Assembly (NCBI GenBank): GCA_041874725.1
Contig: CP097466.1
Span: 2,046,001 to 2,110,000, forward strand
Length of the DNA: 64,000 nucleotides
Source: Duganella sp. BuS-21
GTDB taxonomy: Bacteria; Pseudomonadota; Gammaproteobacteria; Burkholderiales; Burkholderiaceae_D
Reading direction: 5' to 3'
Position 1 is the stretch's first letter. The number at the start of each line of letters is the position of its first letter. The notes beneath the pieces were generated by a model. The model did no database searches. It had not been told where the DNA came from and saw nothing but the letters and a program-made list of their open reading frames with translations. This document shows positions 25,834-34,209 of the stretch, in pieces. Position numbers and translations under genes: made by a program.

Positions 25834-28002
25834 TCAATCTCCGGAAAACTGGTCCAGCAAGGACGTATAGATGGAATGCAGGTCGGTCAGCGCCGTGTGC
25901 AGGCGCGCACGCCGTTCGCTTTCGGGCGATGGTTCGGCCAGCGCGGCGCGCACGGCGGTGCCGGCGTCGAGGATGGCTTGCAGCGCGCGCTCGCCGTGCT
26001 GATGGCGTTCGCGCGGCGGTGCGTGCAGGTAGGCGGCCAGCCGGTCCAGCACTGCTTGCAGGCTGTCGCGCGCGGCGCCGGCATGCGCTGCGTGCAGTAG
26101 CTGGCGCAGCTCGATCACGGCGTGGCCCAGTTCCAGCAGGGTCAGGCCCTGGCGCACCACGGCGCGCGTTTCGGCGTTGGGCGCCGGGCCGGCGGCGGCG
26201 TTCAATTGGCTCAGCAGGTCGCGCACGCGGTGGTCGTAGCGGTGCTTGAGGCGATGCAGGCGCGCGTCGCAGGCTTGCTGCGCTTCGCGCCACAAGGCGG
26301 CGGCGACGTGGCCGCGATGGCCCATGGTGTGCTCGGGCAGCACCACCTTGAACATCAGGTAGGCCACCACCACCCCCATGATCATCGACAGTTCGCTGCC
26401 GATGAAGGCCTCGACGTCGTAGCGCATCAAATTGGTCGGCACCACCAGCGTGGCCGAGAACATGCCGATGCCGATGCCCACGCCGGCCCAGCGCGGACCG
26501 CTGCTCAGGTAGGCGCCGAAAGCGAACAACGGCAGCGCGGCCAGCACCAGCGGGGCGAAGTTGTCGGCCTTGGCGACCATCAGGAATTCGGTGACGAAGG
26601 CCAGCGGCGTGGCGATCAGGAAGCCGGTCGTCACCTGCTGCACCAGCACCGTGGGGCGCGGCGAGGACGAGGCCAGCGCGCAGAAGATGGTCGCCATCAG
26701 CAGGGCGTTGACGGCGGCCGGCCATGCCAGCCAGTACGACATGGCCGCAGTGATCAGCAGCGCGGCGCCGGCGCGGAAGCCGCTGGCGAAGATGATGGCG
26801 GGTGGCGTCTTCGGCGAGTAGGCGCCGGGATCGCTGACCTGCTGGCGCTTTTCCTGCGCCAGGCCGTGGTAGAGCGCGGCGAAGTCGGCCAGGTTGGCGG
26901 CGAAGCGTTCCAGCAGTTCAGCCGCCGTGTCGAAGTCGATCTGCTGCGGGCGTGCCAGCGCCGGCCCGGCCGCCAACTGCGCGCGGGCGGCGGCGATGTC
27001 CTTGGCCAGCCCGTGGCGCATCTGCGCCAGGCGTGCCGGCCTCAGGTCGTCGCACAGGGCGCGCGCCATGTGCGCATACATCGGCGCCAGCAGCGCCAGC
27101 ACCGGGCCTTCATCGGCGCGCTTGCAGGAACCTTGGTCGGCGCCCAGCGGACGATGGCCGAGCCGGTGGCTCAAGCGGTGCAGCGTGTAGAAAGTGGTCA
27201 GCGCGGTCATGAAGGCGGCATTGAAGGCGTGCAGCTGGCGCGTATGCGAACGCGAATGGCCCGCTTCAAAGAACGCGGCGGCGCGGCCCGATTCCAGCGC
27301 GGCGATGTCGGCGGCGAAGCGCAGGTGGTTCAGCTCCGCCTCTTCCGGCGTAATGCGGTGCTCCAGCACCTGGCGGCAAAAATCGATGAAGCCGGCGTAG
27401 CGCGCCTGCACGGTGCGCATCACGGCGCGCGAATGGCGGCGCGGGAAAAATACGTCGTGCACCACCGCCGAACAGATGATGCCCAGCCCGACCTCGGTCA
27501 CCCGCGTGACGGCCAGCGTGAATACATGGGCCGGCGCGTCGACGGCCGGCACGGCGATCATCACCGCCGTGTAACCTGCCAGCACAAAGCTATATGATTG
27601 CTGGTTGCGGTGCATGGCGGCGCCCCCGGTACACAACGCCACCCACAACGCCAGCCCGATGAACAGCACGATCGGCGCCTGCGGGAAAAAGCCGACCAGC
27701 GCCAGCGCGGCGGCGCAGCCGACCAGGGTGCCGAGAAAACGGTAGAACGCTTTTTCCAGCACCATGCCGCTGCTGGGCATGGCCAGGATGATGGTGGTGG
27801 CGAGTGCGGTGTAGGGAGCGTCAAGGCCGAGGCGGAAGGCCAGCCACAAGGCGGAGAAGGAGGCCAGCATGGCCTTGGCGACAAAGATCCAGCGTTCGCC
27901 TTCGGTGTGCAGCCAGTCGTTGGTCTGCGTATGCAACCAGCTGAGGGCTCTCCGCGCCGCGCTGTGGTCCTGGGAGGGCTGGGCGGCGGGAGTAGCATTC
28001 AT
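25834..28002 (-). CDS. aaeB: FUSC-family efflux transporter (AaeB-like)
   Basis: A 722-residue inner-membrane protein with two clusters of about 5-6 helices (residues about 40-195 and 395-545), each followed by a long soluble helical region: the AaeB / fusaric-acid-resistance fold. AaeAB of E. coli exports hydroxylated aromatic acids. The operon also brings a NodT outer-membrane channel, so it could form a complete tripartite pump. Confidence 0.9.
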   Translation of the reverse strand: MNATPAAQPSQDHSAARRALSWLHTQTNDWLHTEGERWIFVAKAMLASFSALWLAFRLGLDAPYTALATTIILAMPSSGMVLEKAFYRFLGTLVGCAAALALVGFFPQAPIVLFIGLALWVALCTGGAAMHRNQQSYSFVLAGYTAVMIAVPAVDAPAHVFTLAVTRVTEVGLGIICSAVVHDVFFPRRHSRAVMRTVQARYAGFIDFCRQVLEHRITPEEAELNHLRFAADIAALESGRAAAFFEAGHSRSHTRQLHAFNAAFMTALTTFYTLHRLSHRLGHRPLGADQGSCKRADEGPVLALLAPMYAHMARALCDDLRPARLAQMRHGLAKDIAAARAQLAAGPALARPQQIDFDTAAELLERFAANLADFAALYHGLAQEKRQQVSDPGAYSPKTPPAIIFASGFRAGAALLITAAMSYWLAWPAAVNALLMATIFCALASSSPRPTVLVQQVTTGFLIATPLAFVTEFLMVAKADNFAPLVLAALPLFAFGAYLSSGPRWAGVGIGIGMFSATLVVPTNLMRYDVEAFIGSELSMIMGVVVAYLMFKVVLPEHTMGHRGHVAAALWREAQQACDARLHRLKHRYDHRVRDLLSQLNAAAGPAPNAETRAVVRQGLTLLELGHAVIELRQLLHAAHAGAARDSLQAVLDRLAAYLHAPPRERHQHGERALQAILDAGTAVRAALAEPSPESERRARLHTALTDLHSIYTSLLDQFSGD

Positions 28003-28012
28003 GGGTGAAGGT

Positions 28013-28510
28013 CTAGGTGATGGATTCTAAATTATCGAGCTGCCGTTTCAGCAGCGCTTCCAGTTGTTTTACTTCTTCCGCACTGTAGCCGTCGTAGGCG
28101 CGCGTGGTGGTGGCCCATACTTCCGGCAGCACTTTTTCGGCCAGTGCGCGGCCGGCGTCGGTCAGCGAAATCATCACGCAGCGGCGGTCGCCGGGGCGGT
28201 TGCCGCGCGTGATCAGGCCTTGCGACTCCAGGTCGTTGCACACGCGCGTGAGGTTGGCCGGCTTCTCCATGCAGGCTTCGCCCAGCGTGGACGCGGTCGA
28301 TGTTTCATTGTCCGAACCGTACAGCACCGCCAGTACCATGTAGCTTGCGTCCACCAGCTCGTACTTGCGCAGTGCGGCGTTACTCAAATCTTTCATCCGT
28401 TTCTGGATGTGGTAAGTCATGCGCAGCAGGCGCATCAACTCCTCTGGGAACTCCGGTATTCGGCCATGGATGTTTTTAAGGCGCTTTTTAGTCGCTTCAA
28501 AACTACTCAT
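28013..28510 (-). CDS. MarR-family regulator of the efflux operon
   Basis: A 165-residue winged-helix protein: the recognition region STLGEACMEKPANLTRVCND and the wing RGNRPGDRRCVMISLTDAGR are clear. The ATG at 28510 has an AGGAG site 5 bases upstream. It lies inside the nodT - marR - aaeB - aaeX - aaeA cluster, so it probably represses the pump until an aromatic ligand binds. A dyad TTGAT-N14-ATCAA lies 30 bases upstream. Confidence 0.9.
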   Translation of the reverse strand: MSSFEATKKRLKNIHGRIPEFPEELMRLLRMTYHIQKRMKDLSNAALRKYELVDASYMVLAVLYGSDNETSTASTLGEACMEKPANLTRVCNDLESQGLITRGNRPGDRRCVMISLTDAGRALAEKVLPEVWATTTRAYDGYSAEEVKQLEALLKRQLDNLESIT

Positions 28511-28539
28511 TGCCACTCCTCTGTTATTTTTGGAAAGGA

Positions 28540-28563
28540 TTGATTGTACTATCGAAGTATCAA
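28540..28563. promoter_or_regulatory. Putative MarR operator TTGAT-N14-ATCAA
   Basis: An imperfect 24-bp dyad with 5-bp perfect ends and partial symmetry inside. It overlaps the end of nodT and lies just upstream of the marR start. The spacing suits a MarR dimer and autoregulation. Confidence 0.4.
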
Positions 28564-30044
28564 GGTGAATCCAGTTTTATGCCGCCGCCCAAGGCGGACA
28601 TCAACAATGCGAAGTTCTCCAGTTGTTTGCTCGCCACTTGCGCCATTTGCTGCTGTTCGTTCAACAGCGCCAGCTGCGCATTGATCACGTTCAGCGTGTC
28701 GGTCAGGCCCGATTGATACGCGCGCTCGGCCAGTTGCTGCTGCCGCTGCGCCGAGGCCAGCGCGGCTTGCGCCAGCACCTCCTGCCGCTGCACCGACGCC
28801 ATCGTGACCATGGCGTTGGCGACGTCCGACATCGCCTGGATCACGGTGGCGTTGTACTGCTCGACCGCGCCGTCGTACATCGCGGTCTGGTTGCCGAGCT
28901 GACTGCGCAGGCGGCCGCCTTCGAACAGCGGCAGGCTGATGGCCGGCGTGATGCCGCGCGTGTGCGAGCTGGCATCCAGGAAGTGACTGAAGCCCAGCGA
29001 CTGCATGCCGACAAATGCCGCCAGGTTGAGGTTCGGGTAGAAGTCCTTCTTCGCCACTTCGATCCTCGACGACGCCGCTTCCACGCGCCAGCGCTGCGCC
29101 ACGATGTCGGGCCGGCGGCCCAGCAGCTCCGCAGGTAAATTCGCCGGCAGATTCGTCTGCAGCAGCGCCTGCGTGTCGGCAGATAAGGCCAGCATTGGCC
29201 GGGCGATCGCTTCGCCGTCGCCCGGTCCCTTGCCGATCAGTGCCGCCAGCTGGTTGCGCAGCAGAGCGATGGACGCGCCATATTGCTCATGCTCGCGCCG
29301 TCCCGCCGGCAGCGTGGTCTCGATGCTGGTTACGTCTATCTCGCTGGCCAGGCCGGCAGCCTTGCGGCGCCGCGTGATGTCCAGGATGCGTTCGCGCTGT
29401 GCCAGGTTTGCCGTCACGCTGTCCTGCAGCGCGTGGCTGAGCGCCAGCTGGATGTAGGCGCGCACGATGGAAGTCTCCAGCGTCAGCCGCGCCATCTGCG
29501 ATTCGGCGGCGGCCATGTGCACATCGTCCAGCGCGGCGGCCAGCCCGTCGCGGTTGCGGCCCCACAGATCCAGATCGTAGGAACCGGATAGCGTGGCGGT
29601 GTTCTTCCACGCGTAGTTTCCTGCGAGCGGAGCCGGGATCGTGCTGTGCGCCGAGTACAACTCGCGGTCGGCGCTGGCCGAGGCGTCCACGCGCGGTTGG
29701 GTGGCGGCGCGCGCCACGCCGGCCAGCGCTTCGGCCTGACGCACGCGGGCCAGCGTCGCCCGCAGCGAAGGATTGTCGTGCAGTGCCGCGCTGACCAGCC
29801 GGTTCAACTGCGCGTCGTGCAGCGCCTCCCACCAATGCTCGTCGGGCCAGGCTACTTCCGCGCTGGTGCCGGTAGCTGTGGCTGCGGCGATGGCTTTGCC
29901 CGGATTCAGCTCGGCGGGGCGCAACGGCACGGCTTGCGGCTGGATGTTGCCCATGTCCGCGCAGCCGGCCAGCACCGCCAGCGCGCATGCGAGCATGGGG
30001 GCGGCGAAGTTGCGGGCGGCGTGCGCAGGAAGCATGTGCGGCAT
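28560..30044 (-). CDS. NodT-family outer-membrane factor (lipoprotein)
   Basis: A 494-residue TolC-like channel of the NodT group. The lipobox LAGC (about residue 27) marks it as a lipoprotein; two repeated outer-membrane-efflux domains follow (PSLRATLARVRQAEALAGVA ... LLGRRPDIVAQRWRVEAASS). It is upstream of marR and the aaeB/X/A genes and would provide the outer-membrane exit. I prefer ATG 30044 to a TTG six bases earlier. Confidence 0.9.
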   Translation of the reverse strand: MPHMLPAHAARNFAAPMLACALAVLAGCADMGNIQPQAVPLRPAELNPGKAIAAATATGTSAEVAWPDEHWWEALHDAQLNRLVSAALHDNPSLRATLARVRQAEALAGVARAATQPRVDASASADRELYSAHSTIPAPLAGNYAWKNTATLSGSYDLDLWGRNRDGLAAALDDVHMAAAESQMARLTLETSIVRAYIQLALSHALQDSVTANLAQRERILDITRRRKAAGLASEIDVTSIETTLPAGRREHEQYGASIALLRNQLAALIGKGPGDGEAIARPMLALSADTQALLQTNLPANLPAELLGRRPDIVAQRWRVEAASSRIEVAKKDFYPNLNLAAFVGMQSLGFSHFLDASSHTRGITPAISLPLFEGGRLRSQLGNQTAMYDGAVEQYNATVIQAMSDVANAMVTMASVQRQEVLAQAALASAQRQQQLAERAYQSGLTDTLNVINAQLALLNEQQQMAQVASKQLENFALLMSALGGGIKLDSP

Positions 30045-30059
30045 GGTCAACGTCAGCGC

Positions 30060-30380
30060 TTACTTGGCGTATTGCTTGCGGGTGCGAGCGACGTCGAAGT
30101 CGGCTTCGGTTTCCAGCAGCGTGCCGTTCTTGCGCGCTTCCAGGAATTCGGCCTGCACTTCAGCGCGGGTTTTGCCGGCCGGCTGATCGATCTTGACGCT
30201 AGCCAGGGCGCCGGTGGCGACAGCGTTCTTCGCGGCCGAGGTCGCAGCTGCGGTGGTGGCGGTGCTGGTCGTTGCCGGCGCGGTCTGGGCGAAGGCGCTG
30301 CTCACGGAGGTGGCGGTGGCGGCGATCGAGAAAGCCACGGTAGCGGCGGCGGTCAACAGGTGTTTGCTAGTTGTGCTCAT
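30060..30380 (-). CDS. Exported DUF4148-like small protein
   Basis: A 106-residue protein: signal peptide (about 1-31, ending AFAQ), an Ala/Thr-rich linker and a C-terminal segment TRAEVQAEFLEARKNGTLLE typical of the DUF4148 family in Burkholderiales. Its function is unknown. It lies 15 bases upstream of nodT and is probably the first gene of the efflux operon. Confidence 0.75.
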   Translation of the reverse strand: MSTTSKHLLTAAATVAFSIAATATSVSSAFAQTAPATTSTATTAAATSAAKNAVATGALASVKIDQPAGKTRAEVQAEFLEARKNGTLLETEADFDVARTRKQYAK

Positions 30381-30534
30381 GATGTTCTCCGTTGGTTGAT
30401 GGAGTAACTATAGAGATGAATAATACATTTGTAAAGTAAAAAATTCCTATGAGAACGATAGCTGTTATGTGCGTTCACACACCGACCCGCCGGCTACCGC
30501 GATGTTGTAATAGTCTTTTGATAAGGAGAGCATC

Positions 30535-30894
30535 ATGGCAGACAGCACCCTGGACCCGGATAACATCCCCATGGGCACCGACCGTACGCTCGGCAGCGGC
30601 CACGGCACGCGCGCCCTCGGACCGAGCGACAACTCCGACAGCGGCAGCGATATGGTGGGCCAACCCGGTGCCGAGCTCGATAGCGACACCGACGCCGAAG
30701 GCACCGGAGAGCGCGCGAGCGTAGGGCGGGAGAATGAGGCGTCCGACATCGGCTTCGACCATGTCGAAACCATCCCGGTGGTGGATGGCGAGTTCCACGA
30801 GGCCGTGCCGGAAGATGACGACGACACGGCGTTGCGCGGTCAACCGCCGCAGCCGCACGGCACGGAGCGCCGCGACTGGGCGCGTACCAGTTAA
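30535..30894 (+). CDS. Acidic low-complexity hypothetical protein
   Basis: A 119-residue, very acidic, hydrophilic protein without signal peptide or membrane helix (MADSTLDPDNIPMGTDRTLG; EAVPEDDDD). Preceded by AAGGAGA 8 bases before ATG 30535, and followed directly by a hairpin, so it looks like a real monocistronic gene. I do not recognise a function; composition suggests an intrinsically disordered or stress-related protein. Confidence 0.6.
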   Translation: MADSTLDPDNIPMGTDRTLGSGHGTRALGPSDNSDSGSDMVGQPGAELDSDTDAEGTGERASVGRENEASDIGFDHVETIPVVDGEFHEAVPEDDDDTALRGQPPQPHGTERRDWARTS

Positions 30895-30899
30895 CAACG

Positions 30900-30919
30900 A
30901 AAGACCGGAGTCGGTCTTT
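30900..30919 (+). terminator. Hairpin terminator AAAGACCG-GAGT-CGGTCTTT
   Basis: A perfect 8-bp stem with a 4-nt loop ending in TTT, 5 bases after the stop of the acidic protein gene. Confidence 0.65.
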
Positions 30920-30948
30920 AAGGCCGCTAAGTTACGCCAACATTCCAC

Positions 30949-31030
30949 CGTCGTTCCCGCGAAAGCGGGAATCCATACGCCATCTGCGGAGCAAACTCGA
31001 CATGGGTTCCCGCTTTCGCGGGAACGACGG
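30949..31030. repeat. Dispersed inverted repeat (CGTTCCCGCGAAAGCGGGAA type)
   Basis: It has the same design as 1771-1833: outer inverted ends CGTCGTTCCCGCG / CGCGGGAACGACG, with internal hairpins CCCGCGAAAGCGGG and CCCGCTTTCGCGGG. It lies between the convergent acidic-protein and aldo/keto reductase genes and continues into a tandem repeat. Confidence 0.8.
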
Positions 31031-31085
31031 CGCTTAATTTCGCGAGAACGACGGCGCTTAATTTCGCGGGAACGACGGCGCTTAA
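31014..31085. repeat. 24-bp tandem repeat, three units
   Basis: Three consecutive copies of TTTCGCGGGAACGACGGCGC plus TTAA, the second with a single change (CGAG for CGGG). The unit derives from the right end of the adjacent inverted repeat, so it looks like tail amplification. It ends one base before the stop codon of the aldo/keto reductase. Confidence 0.85.
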
Positions 31086-31086
31086 C

Positions 31087-32127
31087 TTAGCGGTGCGCGG
31101 ATGAACCGGCCCACAGATTGATCGCACCCTCCTGGGCCTGCGCATCGATCTGCGCCAGTTCCTCGGCGCTGAATTGCAGGTTGGCGAGGGCGGCGACGTT
31201 CTCGCGGATCTGCGCGGCGTTGCTGGCGCCGATCAGCGTCGACGTGATACGCGGATCGCGCAGCACCCAGGCCAGCGCCATCTGCGCCAGGGTCTGGCCT
31301 CGGCGGCGGGCGATTTCATTGAGGCCGCGCACACGTTCCAGATTGGCCTCGCTCAAGTGCGACTGCTGCAGCGAACCGCCGCCGGGACGGTTGACGCGCG
31401 CATCGGCCGGCACGCCGTTCAAATACTTGTCGCTCAAAATGCCCTGCGCCAGCGCGGTAAAGGTGATGCAGCCTATGCCTTCCTGGCCGAGCGTATCGAG
31501 CAAGCCTTCGGTTTCGATCCAGCGGTTCAGCATATTGTAGGAAGGCTGATGGATCAGGCAGGGCACCTTCCATTCCTTGAGCAGGCGCGCGGCTTCGGCG
31601 GTTTTCTCGGCCGAATACGACGACACGCCCACATACAGCGCCTTGCCCTGCTGGACCGCGTGCGCCAGCGCGCCCATGGTTTCCTCCAGCGGCGTATCGG
31701 GGTCGAAGCGGTGCGAATAAAAGATGTCGACGTAATCGAGGCCCATGCGCTGCAGCGACTGATCGAGGCTGGCCAGCACATACTTGCGCGAGCCGCCGCC
31801 CTGGCCGTAAGGGCCGGGCCACATATCCCAGCCGGCCTTGGTGGAGATGATCAGCTCATCGCGATACGGCGTGAAATCCTGCTTGAACAGCCGGCCGAAA
31901 TTGGCTTCGGCCGAGCCGTAGGGCGGCCCGTAGTTATTGGCCAAATCGAAGTGGGTGATGCCGAGGTCAAACGCCGTGCGCAGCATCTCGCGCTGCGAGG
32001 CCAGGTTGTTGGTGTCGCCGAAGTTATGCCACAAGCCGAGCGACATTGCCGGCAATTTCAAGCCGCTGCGACCGCAAGTGCGGTACTGCATCGCATCATA
32101 GCGGTGCGGCGAAGCGAGGTAGGTCAT
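31087..32127 (-). CDS. Aldo/keto reductase (YghZ / MgrA type)
   Basis: A 346-residue NADPH-dependent aldo/keto reductase with the Asp-Tyr-Lys-His tetrad: FDLANNYGPPYG (Asp, Tyr), STKAGWDM (Lys), FYSHRFDP (His). The sequence resembles L-glyceraldehyde-3-phosphate reductase YghZ and potassium-channel beta-subunit-like AKRs. It is monocistronic; its stop abuts the tandem repeat. Confidence 0.9.
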   Translation of the reverse strand: MTYLASPHRYDAMQYRTCGRSGLKLPAMSLGLWHNFGDTNNLASQREMLRTAFDLGITHFDLANNYGPPYGSAEANFGRLFKQDFTPYRDELIISTKAGWDMWPGPYGQGGGSRKYVLASLDQSLQRMGLDYVDIFYSHRFDPDTPLEETMGALAHAVQQGKALYVGVSSYSAEKTAEAARLLKEWKVPCLIHQPSYNMLNRWIETEGLLDTLGQEGIGCITFTALAQGILSDKYLNGVPADARVNRPGGGSLQQSHLSEANLERVRGLNEIARRRGQTLAQMALAWVLRDPRITSTLIGASNAAQIRENVAALANLQFSAEELAQIDAQAQEGAINLWAGSSAHR

Positions 32128-32182
32128 TAGCTGTCTCCATGGGAAGTTGGACCTCGCCGATTATAGTCGTGCAGAAGCAACT

Positions 32183-32497
32183 TCACACAAGCCGGGTCGC
32201 CCGCGCCAGCACGCACACCACTTCGGGAGGCGCGTAGTTGTGGGCGATGATTTCATAGACTTCGTCCGGCGAAAAGTAGAGGACGAAACTGAAGAGCTGA
32301 TTAGCGCCGGGGAAGCAGTCTGTTGGTGCGATGGGAATTTCATGCCAGCCATAATCCTTGCACATTTCTGTCCAGGTGACACTGCCGCTTATATCCCTCA
32401 ACTTCAACAGGATACGCTGCGCCGGGGCGGCGCCGAGGTCTTTGACCGATGCAAGAAATCGCCCGTCGCTTTCTACATCAAACTTTACCCAGCTCAT
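32183..32497 (-). CDS. Hypothetical 104-residue protein, second of an overlapping pair
   Basis: A soluble 104-residue protein (MSWVKFDVESDGRFLASVKD ... AHNYAPPEVVCVLARATRLV). I do not recognise the family. Its start lies inside the upstream small gene (20-base overlap), so the two are translationally coupled. A small gene followed by a slightly larger overlapping one is a layout seen in toxin-antitoxin pairs, but no known fold supports that here. Confidence 0.5.
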   Translation of the reverse strand: MSWVKFDVESDGRFLASVKDLGAAPAQRILLKLRDISGSVTWTEMCKDYGWHEIPIAPTDCFPGANQLFSFVLYFSPDEVYEIIAHNYAPPEVVCVLARATRLV

Positions 32498-32684
32498 GTT
32501 GGAACTCGGCGATGATGCGATCGAAATCTTCTGGAGTCGTCTCCTTGAAGGCGCTAATCTTTACGGGTGCGCGGTAGAGTTCAGGATCAATTTCATGCGC
32601 CTGCACTCGCTTAACAGCGAGGTGCTTCGGTGGTTTGCCGGAATTAGGGGCAACTTCAAGATCGTGGTCGGGCAGTTTTTTCAT
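32478..32684 (-). CDS. Hypothetical 68-residue protein, first of an overlapping pair
   Basis: A 68-residue hydrophilic protein (MKKLPDHDLEVAPNSGKPPK ... DFDRIIAEFQHELGKV). The ATG at 32684 follows a strong GGAGG 5 bases upstream, which chooses it over an in-frame upstream start. The C-terminal FDRIIAEFQHEL helix could bind a partner. Its end overlaps the 104-residue gene. No family recognised. The pair lies beside the IS4 insertion. Confidence 0.5.
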   Translation of the reverse strand: MKKLPDHDLEVAPNSGKPPKHLAVKRVQAHEIDPELYRAPVKISAFKETTPEDFDRIIAEFQHELGKV

Positions 32685-32751
32685 GACATCCTCCGTCGTG
32701 CAAAGATATCCTAGCATGTTGACCGCCCCTTGTCGCAACACAAACAGGCGT

Positions 32752-32771
32752 AAAAAAGCCCGCGGTAGCGG
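32752..32771. terminator. Left half of a terminator split by the IS element
   Basis: AAAAAAGCCCGC GGTAGCGG here joins GCTTTT at 34210-34215 if the IS and one target copy are removed, giving AAAAGCCCGC-GGTA-GCGGGCTTTT: a perfect bidirectional intrinsic terminator between sodB and the small gene pair. The insertion separates its two arms. Confidence 0.75.
32760..32771. repeat. Target-site duplication, left
   Basis: CCGCGGTAGCGG, matching 34198-34209 (CTGCGGTAGCGG) at 11 of 12 positions. IS4-group elements make 11-13 bp duplications. Confidence 0.75.
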
Positions 32772-32772
32772 T

Positions 32773-32802
32773 AATGCCGTTCAGTTAAGACTGAACGGCA
32801 TT
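32773..32802 (+). terminator. Hairpin at the left end of the IS
   Basis: AATGCCGTTCAGT / ACTGAACGGCATT pair perfectly over 13 bp around TAAG and are followed by TTT. Such a hairpin would block read-through transcription into the transposase gene. Confidence 0.65.
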
Positions 32803-32852
32803 TTTCATTTTGAGCTTGTAAACGCCCAGGTCTGCTGTTAACCTGCCTGGCG

Positions 32853-34184
32853 ATGTTCGACGATACTCTGCACTTCCTTGCTAACCACTTTGATGCGCCT
32901 GACTGGAACCGGCTGGGGGAGCATTTACCGGTCGAGTGGATTGAAGAAGCCGTGCAACGGACCGAGGCAACAAGCATTCGCCAGCGGAGGCTGCCGGCTG
33001 AGCAAGTAGTGTGGCTGATGGTGGCGTTGGCGCTCTATCGTCATCAGTCGATCAGTGAAGTGCTCGATACGCTCGGCCTGGCCGTTCCAGACGCGCAGCC
33101 CCCTTTTGTCAGCAAGAGCGCTACCGCCCAAGCGCGCCAGCGCCTCGGCTCAGAACCATTGAAATGGTTATTCGAGCATTCAGCTCAGCATTGGTGTGGT
33201 CAGGATCGTCGCGCCTATGTCTTCAAGGGACTGGTTCTGTTCGCAATGGATGGCACTACCTTGCGGACCCACGACAATGAGGAGACCCGGGAACACTTCG
33301 GAGCGCAAAATTATTCCAGCGGTGCCGTAGCCAGTTATCCCCAGGTACGCGGCGTGAGCTTGACCGCGTTGTCCACCCATCTTGTTCACAGCGCGGCATT
33401 TGGCAAGTACGGCACGAACGAAATGCTGTATGCCAAAGAGCTGATCGAGGGGATACCCAACAATTCACTCACCGTGTTCGATCGCGGATTTCTCTCGGCT
33501 GAAATTCTGTGCGCGTTGACCAGAGGGGGCAGCGAGCGCCATTTCGTCATCCCGGCTAAATCGAATACGTGCTGGGAAGTGATCGAAGGCGATGAAAATG
33601 GTAACGACTTCACAGTGCGGATGCGCGTGTCGCCGCAGGCACGTGCCAAGTGCGCCCAGTTGCCGGAATTCTGGGAGGCGCGTGCCATTACCGTCATCGA
33701 TCAGCAGGGGCGCAAACGTATCTTACTTACTTCGCTACGTGATCGACGTCGCTACAAACCTGCCGATATCGCACAATGTTACACGCGTCGCTGGGGCATC
33801 GAGACAAGCTACCGTGAACTTAAGCAAACCATGCTTGGCGCCACGCTTACGCTGCGATCAAAAACCGTCGACGGCGTGTACCAAGAAATCTGGGGAACCT
33901 TGATTGCGTACAACCTGATCCGATTGGAGATCGCCAAAGCCGCCTTGGTCGTCAAATGCGAACCGACCGAAGTGAGCTTTATCCGCGCCTTCCACTTGAT
34001 CCAGTTCGAACTCCAATGGGCTGCCACAACCAAGTCGTACGGCAAACTGCCTGCTTCGATGAAACATCTTCGAGAAAGGTTGGTTAGTCTCCTCAATGAC
34101 GAACGGCCCGATCGAAAATTCGACCGGGCCGTCAAGGCAAAACCACAGCGATATGCCACGCGCGTTCTACGAAAACCTGCTTAA
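32853..34184 (+). CDS. IS4-family DDE transposase
   Basis: A 443-residue, intact transposase. The DDE triad is D133 (FAMDGTTLRTHD), D210 (TVFDRGFLSAEI) and E317 within the IS4 signature Y310-x2-R-x3-E-x6-K324 (CYTRRWGIETSYRELKQ). The N-terminal IS4 domain (PAEQVVWLMVALALYRHQSI) is present. The length fits IS4 itself (about 442 residues). Confidence 0.95.
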   Translation: MFDDTLHFLANHFDAPDWNRLGEHLPVEWIEEAVQRTEATSIRQRRLPAEQVVWLMVALALYRHQSISEVLDTLGLAVPDAQPPFVSKSATAQARQRLGSEPLKWLFEHSAQHWCGQDRRAYVFKGLVLFAMDGTTLRTHDNEETREHFGAQNYSSGAVASYPQVRGVSLTALSTHLVHSAAFGKYGTNEMLYAKELIEGIPNNSLTVFDRGFLSAEILCALTRGGSERHFVIPAKSNTCWEVIEGDENGNDFTVRMRVSPQARAKCAQLPEFWEARAITVIDQQGRKRILLTSLRDRRRYKPADIAQCYTRRWGIETSYRELKQTMLGATLTLRSKTVDGVYQEIWGTLIAYNLIRLEIAKAALVVKCEPTEVSFIRAFHLIQFELQWAATTKSYGKLPASMKHLRERLVSLLNDERPDRKFDRAVKAKPQRYATRVLRKPA

Positions 34185-34197
34185 CTGAACGGCATTA

Positions 34198-34209
34198 CTG
34201 CGGTAGCGG
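34198..34209. repeat. Target-site duplication, right
   Basis: CTGCGGTAGCGG, matching 32760-32771 with a single mismatch at the second base. It is followed by GCTTTT, the distal arm of the split terminator. Confidence 0.75.

Larger units (their letters stand above)
32772..34197 (+). mobile_element. IS4-family insertion sequence, complete (1426 bp)
   Basis: Both ends carry the inverted repeat TAATGCCGTTCAGTTAAG (18 of 18 in opposite orientation), very close to the E. coli IS4 end. One intact transposase gene fills the element and a 12-bp target duplication (one mismatch) flanks it. It is inserted exactly in the stem-loop of a terminator beside sodB, so both arms were separated. Intact ends, open frame and near-perfect duplication suggest a recent or still active copy. 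Confidence 0.92.
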
